Assembly: GCA_029240195.1 (NCBI GenBank)
Contig: JARBTN010000050.1
Coordinates: forward strand, 1-38,264
Length of the DNA stretch: 38,264 bases
Direction: 5' to 3'
Source: Chlamydiales bacterium
Lineage (GTDB): Bacteria; Chlamydiota; Chlamydiia; Chlamydiales; JARBTN01
Shown here: piece after piece, positions 25,262-33,109 of the stretch
How the letters are laid out: the number at the start of each line of letters is the position of its first letter
Numbering within the stretch: position 1 is the stretch's first letter
Program-made: the position numbers and the translations under genes
Notes under the pieces: model-generated
The model's database searches: none
What the model was told of the DNA's origin: nothing
The model's input: only the letters and a program-made list of their open reading frames with translations

Positions 25262-25297
25262 TTCTCCCTTTTTCATTAGTAAAAGGAGTCAGAATCT

Positions 25298-26476
25298 ATG
25301 TGCAGCCCTATCAATGGCGCTCATTCGGCACAAAGGACAGAGATCGAGGAAGAGCTTCTAGATTTTGAAACGACCATTGGGCCCGGTGTTACTGATGAGG
25401 TATTCTTAAAAATATTTTCTTATTTGGACATTCGAGACTTATTGAGCACCCACCATTGTTGCCGCTCTTTTAGGCAAATCAGTGCAGATGAGTCCTTATT
25501 AAAAGACCTTCAATTCCCTTTTGCCCCTCGTCAAGGAGGGCTCAAAAGCGGCATCTTATCTCAAGCTTGCCTGCACCAATTTAAAACAGGCTCTATCTCT
25601 TCTTTCCGTTTAGAAGGCCCTGGCATCTCGTTTAATGGTGTAGCCGCCACCGATGCGGTCATCGCATCAGGAAGAGATGATCACACCGTCTGCGTTTGGG
25701 ACCGAAAGACCTTCAAACCCCTGGCAAGCTTAGAGGGGCATACTGATTGCATTAATGCTGTAGCCGCCACTGATGCACTCATCGTATCAGGAGCTAGTGA
25801 TAAGACCGTTCGTGTTTGGGATCGAAAGACCTTCGACCACCTAAACACCCTAACCGAACATACTGGCCCCGTCAATGCTGTAGCCGCCACCGATGAAATC
25901 ATTGTATCGGGAGCCGATGATAAGACCGTTCGCGTTTGGGATCGAAAGACCTTCGACCCCCTGAAAACCTTAACAGGGCATAAGTCTTTGGTTAAGGCTG
26001 TAGCCGCCACCGATGAAATCCTCGTATCGGGAGCCAATGATAAGACCGTTCGCATTTGGGATCGAAAGACCTACGAGCTCTTGGCAACCTTAGATGGGCA
26101 TACGGCTCCCGTTATTGCTGTAGCTGCCAACGATGAAATCATCGCAGCAGGCTCATATGATAAGACCGTTCGCGTTTGGGATCGAAAGACTTTAGCGCCC
26201 ATGAAAACCTTAATCGGACATACAGGTCCTGTTAAGGCGGTAGCTATCGCAGGCCGCCTCATCATATCGTCATCAAGCTCTGATAAAACCCTTCAAATTT
26301 GGGATTCCATGAGCGGGGAGTCAATTGGCAAATGGACAACACTGCATACTCGGGGCATTGCCTTATCTCAGAGCGCCATCATAGGAATACCCCTCTATGG
26401 AAGCCCCACTGTTTTTGACTTAAGACCAAAGGATTTGAGAGACAGTGCATCAGATGAAAGGAGCAGCTCATTTTGA
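25298..26476 (+). CDS. F-box/WD40 repeat protein (putative effector)
   Basis: A 392-residue protein with an N-terminal F-box at about residues 31-70 (VTDEVFLKIFSYLDIRDLLS then THHCCRSFRQI). Seven WD40-type blades follow. The six central ones (residues about 113-330) each end in a variant of SDKTVRVWDRKT and are nearly identical. The layout is that of eukaryotic Fbw proteins (Cdc4/beta-TrCP), which recruit substrates to SCF ubiquitin ligase through Skp1. Translocation and mimicry are inferred. The near-identity of the repeats shows recent expansion. A good promoter, ribosome-binding site and terminator frame it as a single-gene unit. It differs from the more diverged F-box protein at 18993. 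Confidence 0.92.
   Translation: MCSPINGAHSAQRTEIEEELLDFETTIGPGVTDEVFLKIFSYLDIRDLLSTHHCCRSFRQISADESLLKDLQFPFAPRQGGLKSGILSQACLHQFKTGSISSFRLEGPGISFNGVAATDAVIASGRDDHTVCVWDRKTFKPLASLEGHTDCINAVAATDALIVSGASDKTVRVWDRKTFDHLNTLTEHTGPVNAVAATDEIIVSGADDKTVRVWDRKTFDPLKTLTGHKSLVKAVAATDEILVSGANDKTVRIWDRKTYELLATLDGHTAPVIAVAANDEIIAAGSYDKTVRVWDRKTLAPMKTLIGHTGPVKAVAIAGRLIISSSSSDKTLQIWDSMSGESIGKWTTLHTRGIALSQSAIIGIPLYGSPTVFDLRPKDLRDSASDERSSSF
25641..26310 (+). repeat. Six 120-bp tandem repeats encoding WD40 blades
   Basis: The marker TAGCCGCCAC (or a variant) recurs at 25641, 25761, 25881, 26001, 26121 and 26241, exactly 120 bp apart. The downstream marker TAAGACCGTTCG is shared by at least four units. Divergence is mostly in the blade's variable loop. 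The exact period and high identity indicate expansion by unequal recombination, so copy number probably varies between strains. Confidence 0.9.
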
Positions 26477-26489
26477 AGGGGCGCTTTTT

Positions 26490-26514
26490 CCCCTTTTCTG
26501 ATAGGGGCTTTTTT
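26490..26514 (+). terminator. Terminator of the F-box/WD40 gene
   Basis: CCCCTTTTCTGATAGGGG forms a short stem followed by CTTTTTT. An overlapping alternative stem (AAGGGG with CCCCTT, 26476-26495) directly precedes it. Confidence 0.65.
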
Positions 26515-26592
26515 AGCGCGGGCAGCTAGCCACGCTCAACTTCTGCTAGCCCTAACGCAAAATAGTTGCTGGAATTTTAACTTTTTTTTCGG

Positions 26593-26598
26593 TATAAT
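26593..26598 (+). promoter_or_regulatory. -10 box TATAAT upstream of rimO
   Basis: A perfect TATAAT lies 79 bases before the rimO ATG. The best -35 (TTGCTG at 26566) is at 21 bases spacing, too far for the standard spacer, so only the -10 is listed. Confidence 0.45.
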
Positions 26599-26676
26599 CT
26601 CTTGAAAATAAAAGAAATTAGATCTCTTCATCAATCCATGGAGAGGCTTTTAAACTCCCCTTTTTAAGGATTTCTC

Positions 26677-28116
26677 ATGATCGACCAGCAAAATAGGCCG
26701 CTCAAGCCGAATTTTCACCTCACGGGCAATAAAATCTTCTTCATCAGCCTCGGCTGCCCCAGAAACTTAGTCGACAGCGAAGTGATGCTGGGCATCCTTT
26801 TAAAGGCCGGCTACGAGATGAGCCCAGCCCTCGAAGAGGCGGACTTCATCGTCATCAACACCTGTGGATTCTTAGACGCCTCCCGCCAAGAGTCGATCGA
26901 CACCATCCAAGACGCCCACACCCATAAAAAGGCAAGCGCCAAGCTGATCGTCACCGGCTGCATGGTGACCAAACACTCCGATGAATTGCACAAAAATTTC
27001 CCCACCGAAATCAATTACCTGCTCGGCTCGGGCGATGTGGAAGCCATTTTGAAAGCTGTGCAAGCAGAAGAGAAAGGACAAGACATCTCCCAAGAGAAGA
27101 GCTATCTCGAGATGGGCGAAGTTCCCCGCATGATCTCCACACCCAAGCACTATGCCTACCTCAAAATTGCCGAAGGCTGCCGCAAAAGATGCGCCTTTTG
27201 CATCATTCCGCAAATTAAAGGCCCGCTCAAAAGCAAGAGCAAAGAACAGATCGTCAAAGAATTTCACTCCCTGCTCGATCAAGGAGTCAAAGAGGTGATC
27301 TTGATTGCCCAGGACCTTGGCGACTATGCCAAAGACCGCGGCGCCAAAGGCTCTGAAGGGCTGCTAGACTTGCTTGAGTCGCTTTTAGATAATCAGCGCG
27401 ATTTTTGGATCCGCCTCCTCTACCTCTACCCCGATGAGATCACCGACGACATCATTGCCCTCATCAAAAAAGAACCGCGCATCTGCCGCTACCTCGACAT
27501 GCCGCTGCAGCACATCTCAGACCGCATCCTCGCTAAGATGCTGCGCAAGACCGACCGCCAGCAGATCATCTCCATTTTGACCAAGCTGCGCAAAGAAATT
27601 CCAGAAATCTGCATCCGCACAAGCTTAATGGTGGGCTTCCCCGGAGAGACAGAAGAGGATGTGCAAGAGCTGATCACCTTCTTGCAAGAACATCCCTTAG
27701 ACAACGTCGGCATCTTCCAATACTCCAAAGAAGATGAAAGCTTCTCTGCTAAGATGGAAGACCACTTGCCAGAAGAGGTCAAGAAGGAGCGCTATGACCG
27801 CGCCATGCAAGCGCAGCAAGAGGCTTTAGCCAAGCACAACCGGCGCTGGGTCGGCAAGACTGTGGAAGTGGTCATCGAAGGGTATCACCCCGACTCCCAA
27901 TATTTAATGCGCGGCAGATTCTACGGACAATGCCCTGAAATTGACGGCATCGTCATCATCAACGACACCCGCAAAGTCGACGCCTTTGGCGAACGCTACC
28001 TGGTCAAAATCACAGATGCTCTGGGCTATGACTTAGTCGGCGCTGCCATCTCCAAGCGCCCGTTTAAAAAAGATCCTCCAAAATCGTCACTCTCCTCTAA
28101 ACTATCTTTAGTTTAG
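26677..28116 (+). CDS. rimO: Ribosomal protein S12 methylthiotransferase RimO
   Basis: A radical-SAM methylthiotransferase that modifies the conserved Asp of ribosomal protein S12. The N-terminal UPF0004 domain carries three cluster cysteines: ISLGCPRN (Cys27), INTCGFLD and VTGCMV. The radical SAM motif AEGCRKRCAFCIIPQ has Cys168, Cys172 and Cys175. The LGCPRNLVDSE variant separates RimO from MiaB, which has LGCxxN at this site. A C-terminal TRAM domain (KTVEVVIEGYHPDSQYLMRG) follows. The 479 residues include about 18 extra at the N-terminus and a Ser/Lys-rich tail. AAGGA precedes the ATG by about seven bases. Confidence 0.94.
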   Translation: MIDQQNRPLKPNFHLTGNKIFFISLGCPRNLVDSEVMLGILLKAGYEMSPALEEADFIVINTCGFLDASRQESIDTIQDAHTHKKASAKLIVTGCMVTKHSDELHKNFPTEINYLLGSGDVEAILKAVQAEEKGQDISQEKSYLEMGEVPRMISTPKHYAYLKIAEGCRKRCAFCIIPQIKGPLKSKSKEQIVKEFHSLLDQGVKEVILIAQDLGDYAKDRGAKGSEGLLDLLESLLDNQRDFWIRLLYLYPDEITDDIIALIKKEPRICRYLDMPLQHISDRILAKMLRKTDRQQIISILTKLRKEIPEICIRTSLMVGFPGETEEDVQELITFLQEHPLDNVGIFQYSKEDESFSAKMEDHLPEEVKKERYDRAMQAQQEALAKHNRRWVGKTVEVVIEGYHPDSQYLMRGRFYGQCPEIDGIVIINDTRKVDAFGERYLVKITDALGYDLVGAAISKRPFKKDPPKSSLSSKLSLV

Positions 28117-28409
28117 CTTTTAAAAAGCTTTGAGTGCTAATTCAATTGCTCACACAAAAGAATTGGTTCTCAAAGCCTTTCTCCAATCTTCAAGAATCTG
28201 AGCTTGAGCAAATTGACGGCATGGACACCTTGACCCGATAATTTGCAAGGATTCCCCTGATCACAAACCCTAACGGCAAAGAGGGTGAAACGCCCCAAAA
28301 AGGGTAAAAAGCGTCCTTTTTCTTCCTTAAAAACCCCTATCTTCTTATAAGGGGAGAATCTTATATAAGAATTTGAAGCTACAGCTCTCCTAAGCCAAGG
28401 AACCGCATC

Positions 28410-29399
28410 ATGAGATCGCTTTATTTTACCCTGTTGATTTTATTCTTATCCGTATCCTGTCAAAAGTCTGCTCTCAAAGAGGGGCTGTCAGCTCGAGTCA
28501 ATTTAGAGGAAGTGGATTTGTTGATCGGCCAGCGCGAATTCACAAAAGCCATCGACAAGGCCAATGAATCTTTAAAGGCCATCGACGCCATTTTAGCAAA
28601 GAACTCCGAAGAGAAGGACTACCAACTGCTCTTTGTCAAAGCTCACCTGCTCCTTTTTTCGGCAAAAAATACCGGCATCATCGAAAATGCACCCATTCAA
28701 CCAAAGAACTTTGTCCGCCTGCCCGCCCTCTCCGATTACATCGACTATGAAAAAGACGTGCTGCCCGCGCTGGCCATTTTGACCCGCCTCTCGCAAGAGA
28801 AGCTGCCCCTTTCGCAGCAGGTCTTTGTAGCAACGAGCATCGCCTTTATTAAAAGGCTCGATCTTCAAACCGCAAACGAAGCCATAGACGCCTATAACCA
28901 AGCCCTGGCCCATCTAGAAGTCTTGGCCGTAGAGAAAAAAGAAGGAAAAGGAGGCGCGCCCTCTCTCTTGGACATTCAACAAGAAATTCAAAGCATTAAG
29001 GCGCAGCAAGTGGAAGTTTACTTGCTGCAAAATGCGTTTCAAGAGGCCCTAGGAAGGCTAGAAGAGCTGGCTGCCGGAAAAGATTTGCTCTACTTCTCCA
29101 ACCGCTTCAGGCTTTTAGAAGACAAGATCTATGAAATCCGCAGCCACCTGCATCAAGAGGCCCCGCCCTTGGATGACGACCGATCTGAACAAACAAAGCT
29201 TCGGCAAGAGAACCCTTACCGACTTGAGTTCAGGCATCTGCAGCAAGAGCTTGTCAACCTACAAAACAATCTCCTCTACCGCCTGATTTGCTACAAGCAG
29301 CTGCAGCAAAAAGAGGAGTTCAAGCAGGGGCAGGAAATCTTAAAGAGCTTCTACCCTGAGTTGAATGAAGAGTTAGAGGCGCTATTCCAGCGGCCGTGA
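28410..29399 (+). CDS. Putative lipoprotein with TPR-like helices
   Basis: A 329-residue protein with a signal peptide and lipobox (MRSLYFTLLILFLSVSCQKS, Cys17), so probably envelope-anchored. The mature part is helical with repeated pairs of about 34-40 residues (LIGQREFTKAIDKANESLKA; EAIDAYNQALAHLEVLAVEK; NAFQEALGRLEELAAGKD), suggesting degenerate TPR or Sel1-like repeats. AAGGA lies nine bases before the ATG. Upstream, TTCTTATA (28342-28349) is repeated inverted as TATAAGAA (28364-28371). A strong terminator follows. I assign no specific partner; envelope complex assembly is a plausible role. Confidence 0.75.
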   Translation: MRSLYFTLLILFLSVSCQKSALKEGLSARVNLEEVDLLIGQREFTKAIDKANESLKAIDAILAKNSEEKDYQLLFVKAHLLLFSAKNTGIIENAPIQPKNFVRLPALSDYIDYEKDVLPALAILTRLSQEKLPLSQQVFVATSIAFIKRLDLQTANEAIDAYNQALAHLEVLAVEKKEGKGGAPSLLDIQQEIQSIKAQQVEVYLLQNAFQEALGRLEELAAGKDLLYFSNRFRLLEDKIYEIRSHLHQEAPPLDDDRSEQTKLRQENPYRLEFRHLQQELVNLQNNLLYRLICYKQLQQKEEFKQGQEILKSFYPELNEELEALFQRP

Positions 29400-29429
29400 A
29401 CCACCGCCAAGCGATAGAGCATCGTTTAG

Positions 29430-29471
29430 AAAAAATCCCGGCCCATGAAAAAGGTGAGCCGGGATTTTTTT
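29430..29471. terminator. Bidirectional terminator between the lipoprotein gene and pncB
   Basis: AAAAAATCCCGGC (29430-29442) pairs perfectly with GCCGGGATTTTTT (29458-29470), giving A-runs and T-runs on both sides. It sits between convergent stops at 29399 and 29492. Confidence 0.9.
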
Positions 29472-29491
29472 CTTGAAAAAAGGGAGAGGCT

Positions 29492-30946
29492 TTAAGGCGC
29501 TCTTAAAGAGCGGATGAGGGCATCTTTAACCTGATAGAGCGACTCTTCCATGCCGACCGGGTAGCTGGCTTGAGCGTCCAAGCGCTTTAGGGCCGTTGGG
29601 AAAAGCTTGAGCTGGCTCAAGGCGCGCTCTTGCACTTGCTCAAGCGGCGGCACTTGATAGACAAGCGATCCTTCGCGGAAGATGGGGACCAGCAAGTCTT
29701 CATGCCGATCGGAAAAGTCTGTTGCAGAGAGATTTTTTAAAGAGCCATCGGGCAGCACAGCTTGATAGGCCTCCAATGGCGGGGCATTTTCATCGAAGAT
29801 GAGGTCGGCCACCAGCTCCTCTCCCTTAAAAAAGCGGCGCACCTGCAAAATACCTGGGTTAGATACTTTAGCAACTTGCTCTGACAGCTTGATCTTATAC
29901 TGCCAAGGGCCATCGCCTTCTTGCAGAGCTGATAGTTTATAGACGCCATCTAAGGCAGGCTGGTCTTGACCTGTGACCAGGCTTGTGCCAACGCCCCACA
30001 CTGAAATTTTAGCGCCCTGGCTCTTTAGCTGGGCAATCACGCGCTCATCGAGAGCGTTGCTAGCTACAATGGCGGTTTCAAAAAAACCGGCCTCATCCAA
30101 AAGCGCCCGAGCTTGGATGCTCAAGTCGGCTAAATCTCCCGAGTCGAGGCGAATGCCATCGAGAGAGCGCCCTTCTTGCCGCAATTTCTTGCCGACAGCA
30201 ATGGCTTTTTTGATGCCTTGGATCGTATTATAGGTGTCGACTAAGAAGACTGTGCTGTAATTTGTGGAGCGGGCAAATGTCTCAAAGGCTTCCTCCTCTT
30301 GATCGAAGAGCAGCACCCAGCTGTGGGCATGGGTTCCTGTGAGAGGGATATGGAAGCGCTTGCCAGCGAGCACATTTGACGTGGCAGCGATGCCTCCGAC
30401 AAAGGCAGCTCGGCTTGCCGTCATCCCGCCATCGATGCCTTGAGCGCGCCTTAGGCCAAATTCGACCACCGGATCCCCTCCAGCTGCTAAGCACATGCGC
30501 GCCGCCTTTGTAGCGACCAATGTTGGGAAGTTGATGGCATTCATCAGCATGGTCTCTAGCAAAATCCCTTCGATCAGCGACCCTTTGACACGCACCAGAG
30601 GTTCAAAAGGAAAGACTAAAGAACCCTCTTCGATGGCATCGATAGAAGCTGTCAGGCGAAAGTCTTTTAAATAGTTTAGAAACTCTGTATCAAAGTAAGG
30701 CTGTTGATTTTCCCCTTTCAACCCACCCAGGTATGCGAGGTCATCTGGTGTAAAGCGAAAAGATTGCAATAGCTGAATAGCTGGTTCAAGGCCGCAGGCA
30801 ATGGCAAAGGAGCCTTTGAAGGGATTTTTTCTAAAGAAGAGGTGAAAGACCGCTTGCCGATTTGCCTGCTTGGATTTCCAGCAGCCATAGGCCATATTCA
30901 GTTGATAAAAATCGAGTAAAAGGGAAAGGGAAGAGCATCTATTCAT
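29492..30946 (-). CDS. pncB: Nicotinate phosphoribosyltransferase
   Basis: NAPRT converts nicotinate and PRPP to nicotinate mononucleotide for NAD salvage. The 484-residue protein shows LLLDFYQLNMAYG near the N-terminus, EFGLRRAQGIDGGMTASRAA, the LTGTHAHSWVLLF block (the catalytic His region), FLVDTYNT and LDGIRLDSGDLADLS. I chose the ATG at 30946 because AGAGGTGG lies four bases upstream and the product then begins MNRCSSLSLLLDFYQLNMA. The frame runs on to 30988, overlapping the upstream gene, which is unlikely to be used. Chlamydia proper imports NAD; salvage enzymes occur in some environmental chlamydiae, so this adds metabolic independence. It is the downstream gene of a possible operon with the small lipoprotein at 30978. 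Confidence 0.93.
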   Translation of the reverse strand: MNRCSSLSLLLDFYQLNMAYGCWKSKQANRQAVFHLFFRKNPFKGSFAIACGLEPAIQLLQSFRFTPDDLAYLGGLKGENQQPYFDTEFLNYLKDFRLTASIDAIEEGSLVFPFEPLVRVKGSLIEGILLETMLMNAINFPTLVATKAARMCLAAGGDPVVEFGLRRAQGIDGGMTASRAAFVGGIAATSNVLAGKRFHIPLTGTHAHSWVLLFDQEEEAFETFARSTNYSTVFLVDTYNTIQGIKKAIAVGKKLRQEGRSLDGIRLDSGDLADLSIQARALLDEAGFFETAIVASNALDERVIAQLKSQGAKISVWGVGTSLVTGQDQPALDGVYKLSALQEGDGPWQYKIKLSEQVAKVSNPGILQVRRFFKGEELVADLIFDENAPPLEAYQAVLPDGSLKNLSATDFSDRHEDLLVPIFREGSLVYQVPPLEQVQERALSQLKLFPTALKRLDAQASYPVGMEESLYQVKDALIRSLRAP

Positions 30947-30977
30947 AAAACCACCTCTAGAGCCAGTTGAAAAGGAC

Positions 30978-31271
30978 TTAAGATTCAAGCATCTCTTGGA
31001 TGGCTTTAATGCGTTCTTTCAATTGCCGAATTTGTACTTTGAGCTCTTTGACCTCTCGTTCGTTTGCTTTGACGAGGGCCTGGTCAAGATTGCGCAGGCG
31101 GCTATTGTCCCGCTGCAACCCTTTGCATTTTTGTTCAAGAGCCTTTAGCTGCTGCTTGAAGAGAGCCAGGCTTTGGTCGTGCTGTTCAGTGACGGGGGAG
31201 GAAGGATAGGAGGCATCGCGGCATGCTGTTAGGGAACATAATAGGATCAGCCAAGACCATCGGTAACGCAT
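30978..31271 (-). CDS. Small coiled-coil lipoprotein
   Basis: A 97-residue protein with a signal peptide and lipobox LTAC (MRYRWSWLILLCSLTACRDA, Cys17). From about residue 32 to the end it is a single predicted coiled coil (LFKQQLKALEQKCKGLQRDN; EREVKELKVQIRQLKERIKA). Its architecture resembles short envelope spacer or tether lipoproteins such as Lpp, but there is no sequence match. It lies 31 bases upstream of pncB on the same strand and may be co-transcribed with it. Confidence 0.7.
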   Translation of the reverse strand: MRYRWSWLILLCSLTACRDASYPSSPVTEQHDQSLALFKQQLKALEQKCKGLQRDNSRLRNLDQALVKANEREVKELKVQIRQLKERIKAIQEMLES

Positions 31272-31389
31272 TGATAAACTCCCTCTACCAGTGAAACTGA
31301 AAAAAAGCCATCTTAACCGATCCTAGAGATTCCTTTCTAGGCTTTTATTTAAGATCTGCAAAAAACTCAACTTTAAATTTGCCACTTGC

Positions 31390-31680
31390 TTAATGGTCAA
31401 AGTTTTTGAGCGCCTGCTCAGCTAAAAAGATTTGCTCCGCGTACTTCTCAGCTTGATCGCGATAGGAGCGAGCGGAGAGCTCATCGCGCGTCTGCAGACG
31501 AAAAGCATTGTGCTCGGCCATCTTCTTCAAAGAGGAGAGCTGGATAATTTTTGAGGCCAGCTGCTCTTTAGATAAGGACTGAAACTCAGCTTTGCTTTGA
31601 GGCGGGTTTTCATGGGCTTGGCCTAAGGCTGGAATCAGCGTTAGCGCACTCAGCATCAAAGATCGTGCATAGTTCTTCAT
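31390..31680 (-). CDS. Small exported hypothetical protein
   Basis: A 96-residue protein beginning MKNYARSLMLSALTLIPALG with a typical Sec signal peptide, probably cleaved after GQA. The mature part is polar and helical (FQSLSKEQLASKIIQLSSLK; YRDQAEKYAEQIFLAEQALK). The frame extends 14 codons upstream, but the ATG at 31680 has GGAGAG close by and starts the signal peptide, so I prefer it. I recognise no family. Periplasmic location is inferred. Confidence 0.65.
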   Translation of the reverse strand: MKNYARSLMLSALTLIPALGQAHENPPQSKAEFQSLSKEQLASKIIQLSSLKKMAEHNAFRLQTRDELSARSYRDQAEKYAEQIFLAEQALKNFDH

Positions 31681-31769
31681 CGACTTCTCTCCCGTTAAAA
31701 CCCAAAGCGTTGCAAATGGCAAGTTGGGTTTAAGTTTAAAGCAATTCTATGGTAAAATAAGCCATGTCC

Positions 31770-31940
31770 CTAGTGCCCGACCACAGATGTTGTTGCGCAT
31801 GTTAAACGGCGTCAAAGCCTCTAGAATCGACGATTACCTATCCCCTCATATTGGCTTAATATGGGGGGACAGGTAATCGTCGATTCTAAAGAGCTTTCAC
31901 GCTCGTTTGACACGTAAAAACAAATGTGGTCGGGCACTAG
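31770..31940 (+). mobile_element. Palindromic MITE, full copy 2 (171 bp)
   Basis: This has the same ends and internal order as 13489-13669 (CTAGTGCCCGACCACA ... GGTCGGGCACTAG), about 90% identical but lacking the 10-bp central insertion. In the inner arm the left base reads GATTACC where copy 1 reads GACTACC, and the right arm changes in step from GGTAGTC to GGTAATC. At its right end a one-base difference creates an ATG (31924), used as the start of the next gene. The bases right after the end (TGCCCG) repeat the element's first bases, making a palindrome CGGGCACTAGTGCCCG at 31931-31946. Confidence 0.85.
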
Positions 31941-32640
31941 TGCCCGCTTATTTTTAGCATTTCTTTTTCTCTTTAGCCCGCTCAGCGCCGCCGAGCTCTT
32001 TCTCAAAGAAAAGCTTGCAGAGGCCAGAAGCGGGGACTATTTCGTTTTGCTACAGAATAAGACATATACCATACTGCATGTCAGGCAAAAATCGGGGTCG
32101 ACGCTCTCTCTCGACGAGATTGCTCTGCCGGTCGGCCTACAAAAAGAAAAGAGGCCCCAATGGAGCCAGTGGCTGCAAAGTCAAGCGCCTGGCCACTCCC
32201 ATTGGCTTATATATGACATTGATCTGCAATCTGCAAGCATTTCTAAGGCGTACTCTAAAACAAAGGGCCATGCCGTTCAAATTGAGGCCTATGAGTCCTT
32301 TCTCGCTACACTCATCCGCCTTTCCTTCAAACCTGTCCCTTTAGAAGAGCGGCGTAAAATTGGGCAAAAAAGCGATGCGCCAGATCGGCGCACTCTTTGG
32401 CACCCCCCCTTGATTGCCCATGGCCAAAAGGTGGAAAAGGCGCTCTTTTCGGCCTGGAAGGCCTCCTGGCCGGAAGACAATACTCCTCTTTCTGGAAAAA
32501 AGGTGGAAATTTATCTGGCGGAGACAAAGGGCGCTTATCCCGCCTATTTTCCTTTTTGGATTTCCATCTCTAAGAGCCTCGGCCAAGGCATCATTCGCCT
32601 GGTCGACTGCGGCAATGTGGCAAAACAGGCAAGCTTTTAA
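31924..32640 (+). CDS. Exported hypothetical protein whose start lies inside the MITE
   Basis: A 238-residue protein. Codons 1-6 (MWSGTS) are the last 17 bases of the mobile element and the first base beyond it. The next residues form a Leu/Phe-rich hydrophobic core (RLFLAFLFLFSPLSAA) that looks like a Sec signal peptide cleaved near residue 23. The mature part contains a segment FVLLQNKTYTILHVRQKSGS and the C-terminal VEIYLAETKGAYPAYFPFWI, with a final FWIS. No ribosome-binding site is visible in the element before the ATG. Either the insertion replaced the native start and the gene is poorly expressed, or the element provides a new start. I recognise no family. Confidence 0.65.
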   Translation: MWSGTSARLFLAFLFLFSPLSAAELFLKEKLAEARSGDYFVLLQNKTYTILHVRQKSGSTLSLDEIALPVGLQKEKRPQWSQWLQSQAPGHSHWLIYDIDLQSASISKAYSKTKGHAVQIEAYESFLATLIRLSFKPVPLEERRKIGQKSDAPDRRTLWHPPLIAHGQKVEKALFSAWKASWPEDNTPLSGKKVEIYLAETKGAYPAYFPFWISISKSLGQGIIRLVDCGNVAKQASF

Positions 32641-33061
32641 GAAAAGCGCTTGTTTTTAATTGGGCCGAGCTCCATAGTAAGGCCTACTTTTTTAAAACGG
32701 CTGTTGCCAAGGGTTTTTCAACGCTTAGAAGCCCCTTTCTTGCCCAAGTTATGATCAGTTATGAACAGTTCATCGACCAAATCCCCACAGGGAAATCTCC
32801 TAAGTGGTGGCTTAGGGACACGCAAACATAACTGTCTATAAATAAATAATTTAAATAACGTCTCCTTTTTCCTTTACCCCCTATTCTAAAAGAAAAAGAG
32901 CTCTTCCTAGGCGCCCCCTCGAGGATTTCCTTTTCCTTTGTTCACAACAAGCCCACAAATCCAGCCCAGTTTCCCCCTCGAATTTAAGTAAAAGGCGAAC
33001 AAAAGGTGAAAATACCTGTGACAGGTGAAAAAAAGTGCTTTCAAAAGGAGGCTTCCTTAGA
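32641..33061. other. 421-bp non-coding gap upstream of lepB
   Basis: No credible gene is visible. A short inverted repeat ACCTG-TGA-CAGGT lies at 33013-33025, 37 bases before the leader ORF start and just upstream of its ribosome-binding site, in operator-like position. An AT-rich stretch near 32830-32860 (TATAAATAAATAATTTAAAT) may contain the promoter for the lepB transcript. Confidence 0.45.
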
Positions 33062-33109
33062 ATGTCTTTTAAACCTTCTAACCTCACGATAGACAATGCC
33101 TTTTTTTAA
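33062..33109 (+). CDS. 15-codon leader ORF overlapping the lepB start
   Basis: The strong ribosome-binding site AAAAGGAGG (about 33044-33052) serves an ATG at 33062. This ORF encodes MSFKPSNLTIDNAFF and stops at 33107-33109, overlapping the lepB start (33096) by 14 bases. The lepB ATG has no clear ribosome-binding site of its own. The two frames meet in a T7 tract (33101-33107); one T fewer would fuse this ORF to LepB in frame. It may be a translational-coupling leader, a frameshift site or the true lepB start with a homopolymer error. Confidence 0.5.
   Translation: MSFKPSNLTIDNAFF

Noticed and set aside
25681..26055. A 124-residue open frame on the minus strand with internal repeats
   Set aside because: It is the antisense shadow of the 120-bp WD40 repeats; its periodicity mirrors the plus-strand gene and it lacks a ribosome-binding site.
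25641..26310. Tandem repeats considered as a CRISPR array
   Set aside because: Units are 120 bp, contiguous and coding for WD40 blades; there are no short repeats with unique spacers.
31821..32006. A 61-residue minus-strand frame over the MITE border
   Set aside because: It consists mainly of element sequence and antisense of the next gene.
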